A stretch of DNA of 54,618 nt from CAIUSP01 sp964594365 (GCA_964594365.1 CAZQMB010000009.1:1-54618); one strand, 5' to 3'; counted from the stretch's first letter, positions 8,581 to 17,576 are shown. Numbers and translations: made by a program. Notes: generated by a model not told the origin, from the sequence alone.

Positions 8581-8889
8581 CTACTCGCCGTCGGTCTCTG
8601 AAGAGTCGACAGGAGAAGCGGAGGCTGATCCGGCAGCACCGTCTTCGACCACGCTCACCAAGCGGCCGCGGCGGCCGGGCCTGAACTCGACGGTTCCCGG
8701 CCTGGTGGCGAACAAGGTGTGATCGCGCCCCATGCCTACGCCGTCGCCGGCGCGGAAGCGGGTACCCCGCTGACGGACGATGATCTCGCCGCCCGAGACG
8801 ACCTCGCCCGCGAAGACCTTGACCCCGAGCATCTTCGGGTTCGAATCACGACCGTTCCTGGAGGAGCCGAGCCCCTTCTTATGAGCCAC
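8581..8889 (-). CDS. rpmA: 50S ribosomal protein L27
   Basis: L27 sits at the peptidyl transferase centre. The 102-aa protein starts AHKKGLGSSRNGRDSNPKML, the universal L27 N-terminus, without the cleavable extension seen in Firmicutes. The C-terminus (about residues 85-102, SASASPVDSSETDGE) is an acidic, disordered extension beyond the usual 85 residues. The GTG start has an AAGGAGG ribosome site and lies inside the rplU 3' end, so L21 and L27 are translationally linked. Confidence 0.96.
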   Translation of the reverse strand: MAHKKGLGSSRNGRDSNPKMLGVKVFAGEVVSGGEIIVRQRGTRFRAGDGVGMGRDHTLFATRPGTVEFRPGRRGRLVSVVEDGAAGSASASPVDSSETDGE

Positions 8890-9229
8890 TCTCTTCCTCC
8901 TTCTTCGCGGCGGGTTTGCGCGAGAGCATCTTCAGCTCGGTCACCTCGAGCCTCGTGAGTTCGGAGCGATGCCCCTTGGTGCGCCGATACCCCTTGCGGC
9001 GCTTGTACTTGAAGACACGGATCTTCGGTCCACGCTCGTGCGCGGTCACCTTGGCTTCGACCTTGACCTTCTCGCATTCCGGCCCGGCGACCATCGTGCC
9101 GTCGCTGAAGGCGACAGCCTTCAGTCCGACCTTGTCACCCTCCTCGGCCTTCAGGCGATCCACGAGCAGGGTCGATCCCTTCTCGACCCGATACTGCTTG
9201 CCACCTGTCTCGATTACCGCGTAAGTCAT
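8879..9229 (-). CDS. rplU: 50S ribosomal protein L21
   Basis: L21 binds 23S rRNA in the large subunit. The 116-aa protein begins MTYAVIETGGKQYRV, which fixes the start at the ATG at 9229, and has AGAGGA about 7 nt upstream. The RNA-binding core contains KIRVFKYKRRKGYRRTKGHR. A basic then acidic C-terminal tail of about 12 residues extends past the usual end. Its last 11 bp overlap the beginning of rpmA. Confidence 0.96.
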   Translation of the reverse strand: MTYAVIETGGKQYRVEKGSTLLVDRLKAEEGDKVGLKAVAFSDGTMVAGPECEKVKVEAKVTAHERGPKIRVFKYKRRKGYRRTKGHRSELTRLEVTELKMLSRKPAAKKEEESGS

Positions 9230-9261
9230 CTCGATTCCTCTTGGTCGTCGCAATGCGAGTG

Positions 9262-9276
9262 CGCCGCGCTACGGCG
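9262..9276 (-). other. Small hairpin in the rplU leader
   Basis: CGCCG and CGGCG form a perfect 5-bp stem around a 5-nt loop, 33 nt before the rplU start and just after the rng stop. It could be an r-protein leader or an RNase processing site. The stem is short and common by chance at this GC content. Confidence 0.25.
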
Positions 9277-9290
9277 AGGCAGTGTAGCCC

Positions 9291-11054
9291 CTACTCGCCA
9301 GCCGGTGCGGCAGCTTCGCTGCTGATCAGTTCCGCCGTCGCCTCTGCCCGGCCCACGCTCGAGATCTTGACCATCCGACGCTCACCGACCTCACCTGCGG
9401 CGCCGGAGACGGAGATCACGTACGAGTCCACTCGTGCCACCCCGTCATCGGGGTTGTACATGTGGGGCTCTTCGATCTCGACCAGCACCTCGTCTCCCAC
9501 CGAAAACGGGAGCGACCTCTCCGTGATCTTCTCGTCGCTTCCGCTACCGGTCACCTCGAACGTGTCGAGCGCAAGCGCATCGCCGCCCTCGAAGTGGAAT
9601 CTCTTGCCGGTCCGCTCCTCGAGCTCTCGCAGGCCCGAATCGGCCTTGAGCAGCTCCCGGGCGACCTTCGGGTTCACCCTGATCAGATAGGCCTCGGGGG
9701 ATGGATCTGCAGCCACGACATCGTCCAGCTGCCTCATCACCTCGATCGAGACGGTCTCCTCGGAGCTCACCACGCCTTCTCCGTCGCAGGTGGGACAGCG
9801 CTTGGTGAGGATCTCGCGAACACCATCGGTGACGTTCTGCCGGGTCATCTCGACCAGGCCGAGCGGAGAGATCTCGACCACGTAGGTCTTGGTCCGGTCC
9901 TCCTCGAGCGCCTTGCGCATCGTCTTCAGGACCTGCTCGCGGTTCCGCGAGCGAGCCATGTCGATGAAGTCGATCACGATGATCCCTCCGATGTCCCGCA
10001 TCCGCAGCTGACGCACCGCTTCGACGGCGGCCTCGACGTTCACCTTGGTGATCGTGTCCTCGAGCCTCCCCTTCCCGCGACCGGTGAAGCTCCCGCTGTT
10101 GACGTCGATCACCGTCAGAGCCTCGGCGTAATCGATGATCAGATAGCCGCCCGAAGGCAGATCCACTCGCCGCGACAAAGTCGAGTCGAAGGCCTCGGTC
10201 ACCCCCCAGCGTTCGAAGATCGGTTCACGGTCGTCGTAGAACTCGACTCCGTCGACCAGATCCGGTGCGGTGCGCTCGAGGAAGTTACGCACGCGCTCGT
10301 ACTGCTGCTGATCGTCGATCACGCAGCCCTCGAGCTCCTCGGCGAGGACGTCACGGAGCACCCGGATCGAGAGGTCTGCCTCCTGGAAGATCAGATCCCC
10401 AGCGGCCGCCTCCTCGGCGCGCCGCTGGATCACCTCGTCGAGCTTGTGCAGGTACAGGACCTCGCGTGCGAAGTCCCGCTGTCCAACTCCCTGCGCGGCG
10501 GTTCGCACGATCACACCGCCCGAGCCGATATCGACCTTGTCGATGAGCTTCCGCAGTCTCTGACGCTCGCCATCGGGCAGACGCTTGGAGACCCCCGTCC
10601 CTCCACCTTGCGGCATGTAGACCAGGTAGCGGCCGGCGATCGAGAGCTGCATCGAGAGCCTCGCCCCCTTGCTCTTGAGTGGGTCCTTGACCACCTGGAC
10701 CACGATCTCCTGGCCGGGCTTGATCAGCTCGTTGATGCGGACCCCGTCTCCGTGTCCGCGCTTCGGTGCCTCCTTGCCTCCGGGGAGGACTATCTCATCT
10801 ACGTGGAGGAACCCGTTCCGCTCGAGCCCGATGTCGACGAATGCCGCCTCCATCCCGGGCAGGACGTTGTCCACCTTCCCCTTGTAGATGTTCCCAACGA
10901 TCGACTTGCGGCCCTTGCGCTCCACATAGAGCTCGGATACCTGCCATCCATCGCCGGGGTTTGCCTTGCTCGACCGATCGGGTTTTCCCTCGGCCTCTAG
11001 CGTCGCAACCCGGGTCTCTCCCGGATCTACGCTCACGAGAATCGTCTTCTTCAT
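9291..11054 (-). CDS. rng: Ribonuclease E/G family endoribonuclease
   Basis: These RNases cut single-stranded RNA, processing rRNA and tRNA precursors and starting mRNA decay. The 587-aa protein has an N-terminal S1 domain (about 40-130), catalytic aspartates in TVIDVNSGSFTG (D317) and IIVIDFIDM (D362), and the zinc-link CPTC (420-423). It ends with a small beta-rich OB/TRAM-like tail instead of the long degradosome scaffold of E. coli RNase E. The ATG is preceded by AAAGGAAA. It lies between rodA and rplU, as in many actinobacteria. The E-versus-G choice cannot be settled by length alone. Confidence 0.93.
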   Translation of the reverse strand: MKKTILVSVDPGETRVATLEAEGKPDRSSKANPGDGWQVSELYVERKGRKSIVGNIYKGKVDNVLPGMEAAFVDIGLERNGFLHVDEIVLPGGKEAPKRGHGDGVRINELIKPGQEIVVQVVKDPLKSKGARLSMQLSIAGRYLVYMPQGGGTGVSKRLPDGERQRLRKLIDKVDIGSGGVIVRTAAQGVGQRDFAREVLYLHKLDEVIQRRAEEAAAGDLIFQEADLSIRVLRDVLAEELEGCVIDDQQQYERVRNFLERTAPDLVDGVEFYDDREPIFERWGVTEAFDSTLSRRVDLPSGGYLIIDYAEALTVIDVNSGSFTGRGKGRLEDTITKVNVEAAVEAVRQLRMRDIGGIIVIDFIDMARSRNREQVLKTMRKALEEDRTKTYVVEISPLGLVEMTRQNVTDGVREILTKRCPTCDGEGVVSSEETVSIEVMRQLDDVVAADPSPEAYLIRVNPKVARELLKADSGLRELEERTGKRFHFEGGDALALDTFEVTGSGSDEKITERSLPFSVGDEVLVEIEEPHMYNPDDGVARVDSYVISVSGAAGEVGERRMVKISSVGRAEATAELISSEAAAPAGE

Positions 11055-11107
11055 TTGTTTCCTTTCCGCGCCGGGCAGATACTCCGGCAGAGGCGCGCAA
11101 CTCGGTA

Positions 11108-11128
11108 CGCCCCGACGAATACGGGGCG
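11108..11128 (-). other. GC-rich stem-loop between rodA and rng
   Basis: CGCCCCG and CGGGGCG form a perfect 7-bp stem around a 7-nt loop. It lies in the 111-bp gap after rodA and before rng. No U-tract follows on either strand, so it is not a standard intrinsic terminator. It could be an RNA processing or autoregulatory element, or a partial terminator. Confidence 0.4.
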
Positions 11129-11165
11129 AGAGAAATGCAGCGGGTCTCTGTGGGGTCTCTGGTTA

Positions 11166-12365
11166 TCAGCGCAACGGGGTGATGTTGTCCCCGTCGCCTG
11201 GCTCGAGCCGCATCTGGACATGAACGGCCTGCATCAAACCGATGGCCAGGAAGGTCACCAGCACCGATGAGCCTCCATAGCTCATGAGCGGCAGTGTTAT
11301 TCCCGTAACCGGCATTAGACCTAAGTTCATTCCGATGTTCACGAAGACCTGGAAAAGCAGCATCGCGGCGATTCCGCCGACGACGAGGGTTCCGTAGAAG
11401 TTCTTTGATTGGATCAAGAGTCTCAGCGCCCGCCAGATGAGTAGGGCGTAGAGACATATTACGAACCCAGCGCCCAAAAAGCCGAACCGTTCGCCGATTA
11501 CGGCGAAAATGAAATCCGTATGGCGTTCCGGCAGGAAGCGCAAATCGGCCTGCGTGGAGTCCTCACCGCGTCCGGCCTTGCCCCCTGAGCCGATCGCGAT
11601 CAGGGCCTGGTTGACCTGGTAGCCAGCGTCTGCCGGGTTCGCGCTCGGCGAGAGGAAGCTGGTCAGGCGCTCCTGCTGATACGCACGGAGGACCGGAACC
11701 CCGGCAGCCGGCGCTGCCACCAACACCAGAGCGCCGAGCGCGACGACGACTCCTCCGATCGCGACCAGGTGCTTCCAGGGGGCGCCCGACAGGAACACGA
11801 TCGTCAGGGTGATGAACCCGAGCACGAGTGCCGTGCCGAGGTCCGGCTGGAGGAACACGAGGAGCGCGGGGAAGGATCCCAACACGAGGAGGCGGATAGT
11901 GCGACGAGGGTCATCCATACGGCGAGCCATCTCGAGAGCGAAGCCGGCGAGGGCGACGATCAGGATCACCTTGGCGAGCTCGGACGGCTGGAACCGGAAG
12001 TAGGGCAGTTCGATCCAACGTCGTGATCCCCTCGCTGCCGCTCCGAACAGGAAGACCAGCAGAATCGAACCGATCATCAGCGAGTAGAGGCCGATCCTCA
12101 CCTCACGAAGACGGGAGTAATCGAATCGCGCCACCGCGATCATCACCGCGATCCCGATCAGGCCATAGAGAGCCTGACGGAAGGTGAAGTAGAGAGGCTG
12201 GCCTGGGATGTCATCTTGAGTCGCACTGCCGAGGGTGAACACACTGAACGCGATCAGGAAGATCGCTGCGGTCAGCATCCAGGGATCCATGTACGACAGC
12301 CTCAGCCGCTCGGCGAACGAAGGGCGGTCATTGGTGAGGTCGATCCTCCCGCGACGAGCCTCCAC
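11166..12365 (-). CDS. rodA: Rod-shape SEDS glycosyltransferase RodA
   Basis: RodA polymerises lipid II glycan strands for cell elongation, paired with the transpeptidase PBP2. The 399-aa protein is a SEDS-family membrane protein with about ten helices. It carries the family signatures GSRRWIELPYFRFQPSELAK and the C-terminal GMNLGLMPVTGITLPLMSYG. The GTG start shares one base with the mrdA stop (TAGTG), so it is coupled to its partner. It is the last gene of the mreC-mreD-mrdA-rodA set. Confidence 0.95.
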   Translation of the reverse strand: MEARRGRIDLTNDRPSFAERLRLSYMDPWMLTAAIFLIAFSVFTLGSATQDDIPGQPLYFTFRQALYGLIGIAVMIAVARFDYSRLREVRIGLYSLMIGSILLVFLFGAAARGSRRWIELPYFRFQPSELAKVILIVALAGFALEMARRMDDPRRTIRLLVLGSFPALLVFLQPDLGTALVLGFITLTIVFLSGAPWKHLVAIGGVVVALGALVLVAAPAAGVPVLRAYQQERLTSFLSPSANPADAGYQVNQALIAIGSGGKAGRGEDSTQADLRFLPERHTDFIFAVIGERFGFLGAGFVICLYALLIWRALRLLIQSKNFYGTLVVGGIAAMLLFQVFVNIGMNLGLMPVTGITLPLMSYGGSSVLVTFLAIGLMQAVHVQMRLEPGDGDNITPLR

Positions 12366-14245
12366 TAGTCGCTCACCGCCCCGCTCCTGCCTACGGCAGG
12401 GGGAACCTGGGGAATCTCGAAGTAGGCCTCGAGGATCCTCGCCACGACCGGCGCGGCTGCGTCGGCTCCGAAGCCTCCCCGCTCGACCGTGGCGACGACC
12501 ACGATCTCGGGATTCCCGGCCGGCGCCATTGCTGCGAACCAGGACTGATCCGGAACGTCAGTACCCCGCTCGGCAGTTCCGGTCTTGCCCGCAACCGGGA
12601 TCTTCCAGTTACCGAACACCTGGTAGGCCGTGCCGGTGGGCTTCTGCAGAGCCTGCTCGAAGCCGTCCAGGAGGGTCTCGCGCGTGCCCGGCGAGAACTC
12701 GATCTGGCGCTTTGCAGCAGGGAGGATCTCCTCGATCGTCTCGCCGGTGACCGTCTCGATCGATTGGGCGAGATGCGGGGTCACGACCGTTCCCCCGTTC
12801 GCCAGAGCCGAGTAGGCCACGGCCATCTGGAGCGGATTCGTCTGCATATCGCCCTGCCCGACCGAGAGGTTGACGTTGTCGCCATCGGTCCACGGTCGAT
12901 CGGTCAGCTCCTCCGAGAACAACTGATTGCGCCACTTCGGATTGGGTACGAGTCCTTCGGTTTCCGCCGGCAGATCGATTCCGGTGGTCTCGCCCAGCCC
13001 GTAGAGCTTCGCCCAGTCCTGGATCTGACCGCCGTCTCCACTCGACCGGGCCTCCAGCCCGAGCTTGTAGAAGTAGACGTCTGACGAGACCCGCAGCGCA
13101 TCGACCATGTCGATCGGTCCGTAGACCTTGTCCCCCGCATTCTTGAAGCTGATCGTGTCCACGGTGACCTCTCCGGTGTCCTCGACCACCGTCTGGGGGG
13201 TGATCAATCCCTCCTCCAGCGCAGCGGTAGCGGTAATCAGCTTGAAGGTCGAAGCCGGCGGGTAGAGACCCTGGATCGCCCGATTGGCGAGAGGCGCATC
13301 GTTTCGCTTCGCAGTCAGCTGCCGGTACTGGCTCTCGGTGATCGGTCGGGTGAAGATCGCGGGGTCGAAGGTGGGAGTGGAGCCCATGGCGAGGATCTCG
13401 CCGGTCCTCGGGTCCATCGCGACGAACGCGCCAGGCAACCCGAACGAGCCGAGCGCGGCCTCACCGGTCGCCTGCAGATCGGAGTCGATCGTGAGGCGGA
13501 CGTTCTGTCCAGCGGTTGCCGGCTTGTCGGCGAGGGTTCCGCGGGTATTGCCCAGCGAATCGACCTGGATCCTGGTCGCTCCGGGCGCGCCACGTAGGAA
13601 CCGGTCGTATTCGTACTCGATGCCCGACTGCCCGACCAGATCACCCTGGCGCAGCCCCCGGTAGCGGGGAAGCTCCAGCTGCTCTGCGGTCACCTCGCCC
13701 ACGTTGCCGAAGAGGTGCGCGGCGAGGTAGCCACGTGGGTAATCACGGACGAAGACCCTCTCGACATCGACGCCGGGGAACCGGTCGCGGTTCTCGCGCA
13801 GGTAGAAGACCTTCTCGAGGCCGAGATCCTGACTGAGGATCACCGCGCCGCCGGGCACATCGGCTTTCTCTGGCTTGAGTCTCTTCTTCAACTCCCGGTA
13901 GCTGATCCCGGTCAGCTGAGAGAGGCTTCGCAGCTCGGCCTTGAGCTCGGGACCGGGCGACGGGAGCTCCACCGGGGTGACCCTGAGCTCGTTGCGGGTC
14001 CTATTCGAGACCAAGACTTTGCCGTTGCGGTCGACCACCTTCCCTCGCGGCGGTTGGACCCTTATCTCGGCGATGCGATTGTCGTTTGCCTGCTGGAGGT
14101 ACTCGTCTCCGTTCAGAATCTCGAGCTGCCAGAGCCTGAGGATTCCGACCGCGAACAGGACGATCGCCAGCCCTGCGAATACCGCCACCCTGACTGCGAG
14201 CCGTGACTGCTCGGCCTCGCTTCTCCCTGGTTCCCGCATGTACAT
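12365..14245 (-). CDS. mrdA: Penicillin-binding protein 2 (elongasome transpeptidase)
   Basis: PBP2 crosslinks peptidoglycan during elongation with RodA. The 626-aa protein has an N-terminal membrane anchor (about 17-40), a PBP dimerisation domain (from RGKVVDRNGKVL near 67), and a transpeptidase domain with SxxK at S332-K335 (ASTFK), the SSD motif at 387-389 and KTG at 554-556. SxD instead of SxN is usual for this class. The start ATG lies 5 bp after the mreD stop; a second ATG two codons on is equally possible, since neither has a good ribosome site. Confidence 0.95.
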   Translation of the reverse strand: MYMREPGRSEAEQSRLAVRVAVFAGLAIVLFAVGILRLWQLEILNGDEYLQQANDNRIAEIRVQPPRGKVVDRNGKVLVSNRTRNELRVTPVELPSPGPELKAELRSLSQLTGISYRELKKRLKPEKADVPGGAVILSQDLGLEKVFYLRENRDRFPGVDVERVFVRDYPRGYLAAHLFGNVGEVTAEQLELPRYRGLRQGDLVGQSGIEYEYDRFLRGAPGATRIQVDSLGNTRGTLADKPATAGQNVRLTIDSDLQATGEAALGSFGLPGAFVAMDPRTGEILAMGSTPTFDPAIFTRPITESQYRQLTAKRNDAPLANRAIQGLYPPASTFKLITATAALEEGLITPQTVVEDTGEVTVDTISFKNAGDKVYGPIDMVDALRVSSDVYFYKLGLEARSSGDGGQIQDWAKLYGLGETTGIDLPAETEGLVPNPKWRNQLFSEELTDRPWTDGDNVNLSVGQGDMQTNPLQMAVAYSALANGGTVVTPHLAQSIETVTGETIEEILPAAKRQIEFSPGTRETLLDGFEQALQKPTGTAYQVFGNWKIPVAGKTGTAERGTDVPDQSWFAAMAPAGNPEIVVVATVERGGFGADAAAPVVARILEAYFEIPQVPPAVGRSGAVSD

Positions 14246-14250
14246 GGAGA

Positions 14251-14829
14251 TTAGGCCCCGGCCTCTTCGACTCTCTTCTCCTTCTCGCGGAGCCTGCGCA
14301 TACGCCGCCCCTCCTGGGAGGGACCGTCCTCGATCAACGCAGACCTCAGCCAGAGACGAACCAGGAGCAGGATCGGCACCACCAAGAGGAACCCGAGCAA
14401 CGTCTCCACCAGCAGGTCACGCGCAACCCCTCCGGTTACCTCCGAATCGACCCCGAGTCCGAGCTGGATGACCGCGAACAGGCCCCCGCCCACGAAGGTG
14501 AAGAGTCCGCCCAACAGGATCGTTGCCAGCCGTGTCGGTCTCCCCACGTCCTCCCGGTAGCGTCCGGCGAAGTATCCGACAGCCATCAGGGTCAAGGCCA
14601 GCGCACCGAGATCGGACATCAGCAGGCAGTCGAGCAACAGGCCGACCGAGAAGCCGAACACCGATCCGGTCAAGCTCCCTCCCAGCAGCCCTACCGCCAT
14701 CACGACGAGGAGGGCGATCTCTGGACTGGAGCCGAATATCCACAGCTGTGAGAAGAAGGAGGTCTGGAGGATCGCGGTCAAGAGCGCGAGCGCACACAGC
14801 CGGGCGACGATCTTCCAGGTGACGATCAT
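14251..14829 (-). CDS. mreD: Rod shape-determining protein MreD
   Basis: MreD is a small integral membrane protein of the elongasome that works with MreC and RodA-PBP2. The 192-aa product has five to six hydrophobic helices with the moderately conserved GLLLDCLLMSDLGALAL and ends in a basic cytoplasmic tail rich in R, E and K. Sequence conservation in this family is low, so the call leans on hydrophobicity, size and position. The start overlaps the mreC stop as ATGA. Confidence 0.9.
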   Translation of the reverse strand: MIVTWKIVARLCALALLTAILQTSFFSQLWIFGSSPEIALLVVMAVGLLGGSLTGSVFGFSVGLLLDCLLMSDLGALALTLMAVGYFAGRYREDVGRPTRLATILLGGLFTFVGGGLFAVIQLGLGVDSEVTGGVARDLLVETLLGFLLVVPILLLVRLWLRSALIEDGPSQEGRRMRRLREKEKRVEEAGA

Positions 14830-15740
14830 CCCTTGCCCCCGCTGGCCAACACCCTCACGTAGTCCATGTCACGCAGATCCGCGTAGACACGAACCTCCAC
14901 TCGCTGATAGGCCTGCAGTTCCTCGAGCGAGACCTCGGAGACCCTCCCGATCGGAATCCCCGGCGGGAAGAGCGACGAGAGCGACGGATCCGAGAAACCT
15001 GCGGTGACGACCATCTGACCCTTTCGGATCTCCTCGCCACCCCTGATGTAGTTCAACTGGAGGTTCTGGGGCTTGCCGAGCTCTGGCTCGACGACCCCGA
15101 TGGTGCCGGATGGGAGTACGCGGGCCGCGACGGAGCTGTCCGAGTCGGTGATCAGGGTGACCTCGGAATTGCCGCGGTTCACCAGAGTGACCCTGCCTGC
15201 GAGGCCCGAAGGAGAGACGACCGGGTCGTCGAGACGCACGCCGGCGGATGATCCCTTGTCTATCACCACGGTCGAGTACCAGACGGTGGGAGAGCGCCCG
15301 ATCACCCGCGCGTCCACCGGTGTGGATCCCGTAGGCACCAGACCTCCGATCAGCGAATCGAGTTTCGCCCGCTGTGATCCAGCCGTTGCCGTGGACTCCG
15401 TTTGAGCCAGACGGTTCCGGAGATCGGCGACCTCGTCACGGAGCCGGGCATTCTCGCCCCGGGCATCGAAGGTCTCGCTGAACCAGTTGATCAGATCCCT
15501 TGGCGGTTTGAGCGCCCTGTTCGCCCCCTCCTCGACCGGCCCGAGGAGGTTCGAGACCAGACCCTGTCCGGTATGGAGCGGCCCGGTGGGCCCCTCCTGG
15601 AAGTACAGGCTGAGCATCGTCAGCCCGGCCACCACGAGAACCGCCAGAGCGGTCCTCCTCCTTCTCACCTCTTTGCGGTACATGTCCTCGTCTGTCGATC
15701 CTGCCCGGTGGGTTGAAGAACCGATCCGGACCTCGGTCAC
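14826..15740 (-). CDS. mreC: Rod shape-determining protein MreC
   Basis: MreC spans the membrane once and forms periplasmic filaments that activate PBP2-RodA. The protein has a basic N-terminus (YRKEVRRRRTALAV), one membrane helix, a coiled coil (about 90-120, ENARLRDEVADLRNRLAQTE) and the beta-domain motifs YSTVVIDKGSSAGV and GLAGRVTLV. The start is uncertain: GTG at 15740 gives 304 aa, and ATG at 15683 gives 285 aa starting MYRKEVRR. The latter looks more like a standard MreC N-terminus, but GAGGA sits only one base before it. No mreB is visible in the window. Confidence 0.93.
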   Translation of the reverse strand: MTEVRIGSSTHRAGSTDEDMYRKEVRRRRTALAVLVVAGLTMLSLYFQEGPTGPLHTGQGLVSNLLGPVEEGANRALKPPRDLINWFSETFDARGENARLRDEVADLRNRLAQTESTATAGSQRAKLDSLIGGLVPTGSTPVDARVIGRSPTVWYSTVVIDKGSSAGVRLDDPVVSPSGLAGRVTLVNRGNSEVTLITDSDSSVAARVLPSGTIGVVEPELGKPQNLQLNYIRGGEEIRKGQMVVTAGFSDPSLSSLFPPGIPIGRVSEVSLEELQAYQRVEVRVYADLRDMDYVRVLASGGKG

Positions 15741-15767
15741 ACCCGAGGATCCAGATCCCTTACCGCT

Positions 15768-16349
15768 CTAATTCTGCCGGGTGGACCGGAGCAGCTCCGG
15801 GGCCAAGCGTGCAAGCAGGCCCAATGGGAGACCGATCACGTTCGACAGATCACCCTCGATCCGCTCGACGAGACCAGATCCGGTGCCCTGCACCGCGTAT
15901 CCGCCGGCGCGTCCGACCCACTCCCCGCCGGCGACGCAGGCGTCGATGAGATCCTCTGTGAGATCCCTGAACCGGACCGTCGTCTGCTCGACGCCCGTGC
16001 GAGGAGAATCCTCGCCGGGCATGACGACGCAGATTGCGCCCACCACGAGGTGCTCACCGCCGGAGAGGGCGAGCAGCATTCGGCGAGCGTCCGAAGCGTC
16101 GGTCGGCTGGCCGAGTACACGGTCATCCAGGACCACTTCGGTATCGCCGGCAACGACCGGAACCTCCGGAAGGTCGGAGCGTGACTTCACGGCCAGTGCC
16201 TTCGAGACTGCATTCGACCTCACCAACTCGAACGGGTCACCTTCGGTCTGCTCGGCGACACCAGGATCGATCACCTCCACCTCGAGACCGAGTCCTCTCA
16301 ACAGAGCCAACCTCTGGGGAGATCGACTTGCGAGAATCACGCCACTCAC
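15768..16349 (-). CDS. maf: Maf family nucleotide pyrophosphatase
   Basis: Maf proteins hydrolyse non-canonical or canonical nucleoside triphosphates and can arrest septation when overproduced. The 193-aa sequence has the substrate motif LASRSPQR at the N-terminus, the catalytic-region AGDTEVVLD near 68, and GRAGGYAVQGTG plus GDLSNVIGLPLG towards the end. The gene lies between ndk and mreC on the same strand, in keeping with the frequent maf-mre linkage. The GTG start is the first in frame; no strong ribosome site is seen. Confidence 0.92.
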   Translation of the reverse strand: MSGVILASRSPQRLALLRGLGLEVEVIDPGVAEQTEGDPFELVRSNAVSKALAVKSRSDLPEVPVVAGDTEVVLDDRVLGQPTDASDARRMLLALSGGEHLVVGAICVVMPGEDSPRTGVEQTTVRFRDLTEDLIDACVAGGEWVGRAGGYAVQGTGSGLVERIEGDLSNVIGLPLGLLARLAPELLRSTRQN

Positions 16350-16367
16350 AGGCTCACCTACGGTGGC

Positions 16368-16772
16368 TCAGAGTTCGGGGAACCAGATCCCGATCTCACG
16401 CTCGGCGGACTCCGGGGAATCCGAGCCGTGGACCAGGTTGAAGGTGACCTCGAGGCCGAAATCGCCTCTGATCGACCCGGTAGCAGCCTCTACAGGATCG
16501 GTCGATCCGATCAACTGACGCGCTGCGCCGATCGCGTTCGGACCCTCCAGCACCGCTGCCACCAACGGGCCTCCGGTGATGAAGGAGACCAATTCGCCGA
16601 AGAAGGGCTTCTCGGAATGCTCCGCGTAGTGGGCATTGGCGATCTCTTCGTCGGCGGTGAGGAGCTTGAGGGCGACCAACGAGAGGCCCTTGTCCTCGAA
16701 GCGCGAGATCACTTCACCGGTCAGACGCCGTTCGAATGCGTCCGGCTTGACCAGGATGAGAGTTCGTTCCAT
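16368..16772 (-). CDS. ndk: Nucleoside diphosphate kinase
   Basis: Ndk equilibrates nucleoside tri- and diphosphates by a phospho-histidine relay. The 134-aa protein has the usual length. It contains TLILVKPDAFERRL at the start, the nucleotide-binding GGPLVAAVLEGPNAI, and the active-site NLVHGSDSPESAEREI with catalytic H115. On the minus strand a TAGCTT box lies 7 nt upstream of the ATG, suggesting a leaderless promoter inside the larger block. It precedes maf. Confidence 0.97.
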   Translation of the reverse strand: MERTLILVKPDAFERRLTGEVISRFEDKGLSLVALKLLTADEEIANAHYAEHSEKPFFGELVSFITGGPLVAAVLEGPNAIGAARQLIGSTDPVEAATGSIRGDFGLEVTFNLVHGSDSPESAEREIGIWFPEL

Positions 16773-16779
16773 GGGGAGG

Positions 16780-16785
16780 AAGCTA
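16780..16785 (-). promoter_or_regulatory. -10 box TAGCTT upstream of ndk
   Basis: TAGCTT is followed by 7 nt and the ndk ATG. The 7 nt (CCTCCCC) contain no ribosome site, which fits leaderless transcription. Confidence 0.4.
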
Positions 16786-16795
16786 CCGATTCGCC

Positions 16796-17521
16796 TCAGT
16801 CGCCGGAGCGCCGAGCGGTCGATCCGCCTGATTCCCGCTGGGGTTCGCCACTCTTGGTCGCCGGTCGACCCCGGGGCACCCTGCGCGCCTGCCGCTCAGC
16901 GGTCTCCCTCTGGCGAGCCTCGGTCGAGGCCCCGCCCTGTTGGGTTCTCGCCTCGGCAGCACGTGCACGTCGCTCGCGATCACGCTGATCGCTGTCTCGT
17001 TGATCCTGGATCCCCTGTCTGGTCGCCCGGGTCGCCTGTGCCCGGGAGCGCTGCTGCGAGATACCTTCGCGCCGCCGCGGGACGGCCGTCTCGCAGTAGG
17101 GACAGACCTTCCAGCGCGGATCGAGGGGCTTGCGGCACTTGCGGCACGGGGTGCGGAGTTTCCGCTCGCAGTTCGGACAGCTGAGGAAGTCTCGCCCGAC
17201 CGGGTACTCGCAGTGTGGGCAGGAACCCTCGACCAGCTCGCGGAGCCTGAGCTCGGCTGCGCGGAGCTCCAGCTCGCGCTCTTGACGGTCCTCGATGAAC
17301 TCCGGCGGGCGGAGGATCGTGTACACGACCGTTCCGAAGAAGGGGAAGAGTGAGGCTGCGACCGAGCACGCGATCAGGACCGGGTCCTCGATCCGCCTGC
17401 GGGCGTCGAGATAGGTCCAGTAGATCAGGGCCAGGTAGGTGACGACGAGGAAGAGGACGAAGAAGCTGAGGAACAGTCCGATTCCTCCACCGAAGCCGAA
17501 TATTCCCAGGGGCGTAGGCAT
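16796..17521 (-). CDS. Membrane protein with double zinc ribbon and basic disordered tail
   Basis: The 241-aa protein has two N-terminal membrane helices (about 10-35 and 47-70), an amphipathic charged helix, and then a double zinc ribbon of four cysteine knuckles between about 100 and 147 (CPHC, CPNC, CRKC, CPYC). The last 90 residues are low-complexity and rich in R, Q, E, T and G. The zinc-ribbon module is widespread in actinobacterial membrane-associated proteins of unknown role. It is preceded by a 39-aa membrane peptide gene and followed by ndk. The tail could bind nucleic acid or acidic partners; this is inference. Confidence 0.7.
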   Translation of the reverse strand: MPTPLGIFGFGGGIGLFLSFFVLFLVVTYLALIYWTYLDARRRIEDPVLIACSVAASLFPFFGTVVYTILRPPEFIEDRQERELELRAAELRLRELVEGSCPHCEYPVGRDFLSCPNCERKLRTPCRKCRKPLDPRWKVCPYCETAVPRRREGISQQRSRAQATRATRQGIQDQRDSDQRDRERRARAAEARTQQGGASTEARQRETAERQARRVPRGRPATKSGEPQRESGGSTARRSGD

Positions 17522-17576
17522 CTCTAACGCCTATTTTCCCTTTCGACGACCAAGACCCTGCAAGCCGACGCGCAAC

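Noticed and set aside
9230..9290. Known L21 leader RNA motif before rplU
   Set aside because: Only a 5-bp hairpin is seen, and the described L21 leaders are from other phyla; evidence is too weak for that name.
9462..11000. 512-codon open frame on the plus strand opposite rng
   Set aside because: It is fully antisense to a clear RNase E/G gene. Long antisense frames are expected in high-GC DNA, and no motif or ribosome site supports it.
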